Shown: positions 61,920-64,000 of the stretch, one piece after another
Position numbering within the stretch: position 1 is the stretch's first letter
Layout of the letters: every line of letters starts with the position of its first letter
Assembly: GCF_016900375.1 (NCBI RefSeq)
Contig: NZ_JACJKB010000002.1
Location: forward strand, 124,001 to 188,000
Source: Collinsella tanakaei
Lineage (GTDB): Bacteria > Actinomycetota > Coriobacteriia > Coriobacteriales > Coriobacteriaceae
Direction: 5' to 3'
DNA length: 64,000 nt
Notes under the pieces: model-generated
The model's input: only the letters and a program-made list of their open reading frames with translations
The model's database searches: none
Told to the model about the DNA's origin: nothing
Program-made: the position numbers and the translations under genes

Positions 61920-63188
61920 CTACTCGGTCTCAGTCCAGTGCTCGAGCAGGTATCGCTCGGCAGCGGGGCACCACAGGCCACGGTTGGCCTCAACGATGTC
62001 GGCGAGCCCGGCGTAGCGCTCGTCCTCGGCGGCGCGGTCGCGCAGCTCGTCGAGGGCGGTCAGCGGCATGCTGATATGCGTGTAGATGAGCTTCTTGCCG
62101 CCAGGGATCTTCGGCAGGGTGAGCGTGGTCTCGGCTGCGGCGTCAAGACCGCCCACGTGGGTGACCATGACGGAGGGGTCGACGCGGTCGGCGGCGGTGA
62201 GCTCGAGCGACTCGACCATGTCGGCGGTGTTGCCGCCGGTCGTGCCCATCACGTGGTGGCTGCCGTAGTGGACCTCGTAGAAGTTGATCGGCGCGCTGAA
62301 GGCCTTGTCGGTCGGGCCGGCGAAGAAGTTCAGGCAGCCGTCGCGGCCCATGATGGCGTCGGCGAGCGTGACCACGGGCGCCACGGGCGCGTAGCACAGC
62401 ACGTCGTCGAAGCCCTCGCCGCCGGCGATGGCGCGCAGCTCGGCCACGGGATCGGCCATCTCGCCGTTGTTCGCGAACACGAGCTCGATGCCCGTCTGCT
62501 CCTTGATCTCCGCCGGCGGGAAGAGCTCGGCGGCGCGGTCGAGGCGCTCCTGGTTGATGTCGGCCACGACCACGAGGCTCGGCCTGCGGTCGCAGTGCAG
62601 CGCGTAGGTGAGCGCGCCCAGGCCCATCGGGCCCGCGCCGGCAACAATCGCGAGCTTGCCGCCCTCGCGGATGCCCATCTCGTGCGTGTAGACGCCCATC
62701 TGGGTGTGGTACGCGGCGTGGAAGGCGCCGATCGAGCAGCTCATCGGCTCGGCGAGCGACGCCTGGTAGTAGGCCTCGCCGGTGTACTCGAGCAGGCAGT
62801 CGCACTCCATGACCTCGGCGGGCAGGATGCAATAGGTGGCGTCGCCGCCGCAGAACTCGTAGGAGTAGCCGGGGCTCCACATGGTGCCCTTGTAGTTGAG
62901 GGCGGGCTGGATGGTGAACTTCATGCCCGGCTTGAAGCGGTCGGCCCACTTGGCGCCGACCTCAACGATATCGCCGGCGAACTCGTGGCCCATGATGGCC
63001 GGGTGCTCGGCCACATCCTCGTGCACGCGCTTGTGCTCGACGCCCAGCGTGGCGCACTTGTACGTGGACATGCAGATGCTGTCGGACACGACGCGCACCA
63101 GCACCTCGTCGTCCTTGATCTGCGGGAGCTCGAACTCGTCGAGACGCAGGTCGTTGGCGGCATGAAGACGAACGGCTTTGGCTTTCAT
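61920..63188 (-). CDS. sorE: L-sorbose-1-phosphate reductase-like zinc alcohol dehydrogenase
   Basis: A 422-residue medium-chain dehydrogenase. The start KAKAVRLHAANDLRLDEFEL and VRVVSDSICMSTYKCATLG, with GHEFAGDIVEVG (residues 67-78) and the nucleotide-binding AIVAGAGPMGLGALTYAL near 185-202, match the SorE group, which reduces L-sorbose 1-phosphate to glucitol 6-phosphate. The length exceeds that of ordinary alcohol dehydrogenases, as in SorE. Other sugar-phosphate substrates are possible. It follows the kinase gene by 126 bases in the same direction. GAAAGGAAACG precedes the ATG. Confidence 0.82.
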   Translation of the reverse strand: MKAKAVRLHAANDLRLDEFELPQIKDDEVLVRVVSDSICMSTYKCATLGVEHKRVHEDVAEHPAIMGHEFAGDIVEVGAKWADRFKPGMKFTIQPALNYKGTMWSPGYSYEFCGGDATYCILPAEVMECDCLLEYTGEAYYQASLAEPMSCSIGAFHAAYHTQMGVYTHEMGIREGGKLAIVAGAGPMGLGALTYALHCDRRPSLVVVADINQERLDRAAELFPPAEIKEQTGIELVFANNGEMADPVAELRAIAGGEGFDDVLCYAPVAPVVTLADAIMGRDGCLNFFAGPTDKAFSAPINFYEVHYGSHHVMGTTGGNTADMVESLELTAADRVDPSVMVTHVGGLDAAAETTLTLPKIPGGKKLIYTHISMPLTALDELRDRAAEDERYAGLADIVEANRGLWCPAAERYLLEHWTETE

Positions 63189-63314
63189 GACGTTTCCTTT
63201 CTATTTCGCATCTCGCGGATAGGAGATGCTGGGTTACGGTATGGGGGAGGGGAGGTGGTAGGAGATTTCCCGGTTGCCGCGGCTAGGCGCGGTGATTCTT
63301 CGGGGCTGCGGGCG

Positions 63315-64000
63315 CTAGAGCGCTTCGACGGTGACCTGCTCCAGCAGGCGGTCGATGTCGTCCTTGTGCGCGGGCTCGGTGCCCGGACGCATGACGGTTG
63401 CGGCGCCTACGGCCATGGACAGGCGCGCGGCCTCGTCGAGCGGCAGGGCGCGGTCGGTGGCAAAGGCCAGCGTGGCGACCACGGAGTCGCCGGCGCCCAC
63501 GGTGGACTCGACGTCGACGGTGGGCTGGCGCAGGCGCCACGTGCCCTTCTCGGTGGCGAAAACGGCTCCCTCGCCGCCCATGGACACCATTACCTGACGG
63601 ATACCGCTGGCCACGAGCTCGCGCGCTGCGGCGACGATGTCCTCGACGGTCGAAAGCTCGCGGCCAAGCAGGCGGCCGAGCTCGACGTCGTTGGGCTTCA
63701 CCAGGTACGGCTTGGCGGCGAGGCCCTCGCGCAGGGCGTCGCCATCCGCATCGAGGAACACGCGGGCGCCGGCCTTGCGCAGGGAGCGCGCCCAGGTGGC
63801 GTAGGTGTTCTGGGGGCTGCCCGCGGGCAGGCTGCCCGAGAGCACGACGATGTCGCCCGGGTTGACGCCCAGCGTGACGATGGCGAGCGCGTCGTCGAGC
63901 AGCTCCTGGGTAACGGCCGTGCCCGGCTCGTTGACGTCGGTGTAGGTGCGGTTTGCGAGGTCGACGATCTTGGTGTTGGTGCGCGTCTGCCCCGGTACGT
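63315..64000 (-). CDS. PfkB-family sugar-phosphate kinase, 1-phosphofructokinase-like (partial, N-terminus off the right edge)
   Basis: About 228 C-terminal residues of a PfkB (ribokinase-like) kinase; the frame stays open to the window end. Near the edge GQTRTNTKIVDLANRTYTDVNEPG (in parts) matches the fructose-1-phosphate/tagatose-6-phosphate kinase group, followed by VLSGSLPAGSPQNTYATWA, a KPNDVELGRLLGREL segment, and the catalytic signature STVGAGDSVVATLAF with the base Asp. It lies upstream of the SorE-like gene and so probably belongs to one ketose-phosphate pathway. Confidence 0.88.
   Translation of the reverse strand, partial: VPGQTRTNTKIVDLANRTYTDVNEPGTAVTQELLDDALAIVTLGVNPGDIVVLSGSLPAGSPQNTYATWARSLRKAGARVFLDADGDALREGLAAKPYLVKPNDVELGRLLGRELSTVEDIVAAARELVASGIRQVMVSMGGEGAVFATEKGTWRLRQPTVDVESTVGAGDSVVATLAFATDRALPLDEAARLSMAVGAATVMRPGTEPAHKDDIDRLLEQVTVEAL

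Overview
The window looks like chromosomal DNA around the replication origin of a high-GC Gram-positive anaerobe, most likely a member of the Coriobacteriia (Collinsella or a close relative). The reasons are the core gene order dnaA / rpmH-rnpA-yidD-yidC-jag-rsmG-parA-parB, the PafBC-like regulator pair, a LuxR-type regulator with a large membrane domain, Tat-exported redox proteins and the GC-rich codon use. This placement is read from protein families, not from a database search.

Layout. 1-2556 (minus): partial dnaA and, just upstream, an ATPase/winged-helix gene. 2557-2905: an AT-richer origin-like gap with DnaA boxes. 2906-8438 (plus): ribosomal protein L34, RNase P protein, membrane insertase and RNA-binding genes, rsmG, a 590-base gap with four parS sites and a 72-base hairpin, then parA-parB and a small membrane protein. 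8559-15629: rlmN, ddl, an exonuclease-helicase of the DinG type and two WYL regulators. 15841-20190: a membrane M28-like peptidase carrying about 900 acidic residues. 20961-28574 (minus): a six-gene surface locus (thioester/Cna-B adhesin, two related secreted proteins, a small LAQTG protein, a membrane protein and a class B-like sortase). 28908-30730: tRNA-Gly and purB. 30856-35309: membrane LuxR regulator, unknown protein, IscU-like scaffold and HemN/HemW-like radical SAM enzyme. 35749-41113: redox cluster (Tat-exported ferredoxin, aldehyde:ferredoxin oxidoreductase, multiheme cytochrome c), a TSCPD protein and a Tat lipoprotein. 41156-47316: GNAT, two-component system, purC with a structured leader, a small membrane protein and an M29 aminopeptidase. 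47435-50991: tRNA-Lys, a J-domain membrane protein and typA. 51045-55910: TRIC-like channel, tRNA-Ser, a TadA-glycerate kinase fusion and a MalY/PatB lyase. 56156-60186: SRP RNA and a heterodimeric ABC exporter. 60443-64000 (minus): DeoR regulator, small membrane protein, L-sorbose-1-phosphate reductase and a partial 1-phosphofructokinase-like gene.

Two non-coding themes stand out. First, all three tRNA genes (Gly, Lys, Ser) are followed within about 50-60 bases by a related, highly structured element that ends in a second copy of that tRNA's own 3' end, with a period of about 180-195 bases; stems differ by compensating changes between copies. Second, several families of short palindromic repeats recur together as islands (29216-29317, 39481-39586, 52083-52248, 55911-56130, 60184-60443), often touching stop codons.

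How the genes work together: the left third is replication, segregation, translation and membrane biogenesis; the centre holds host-facing surface assembly and an anaerobic electron-transfer module; the right part is stress, export and sugar-phosphate metabolism. No transposase, integrase, phage gene or CRISPR array was seen.
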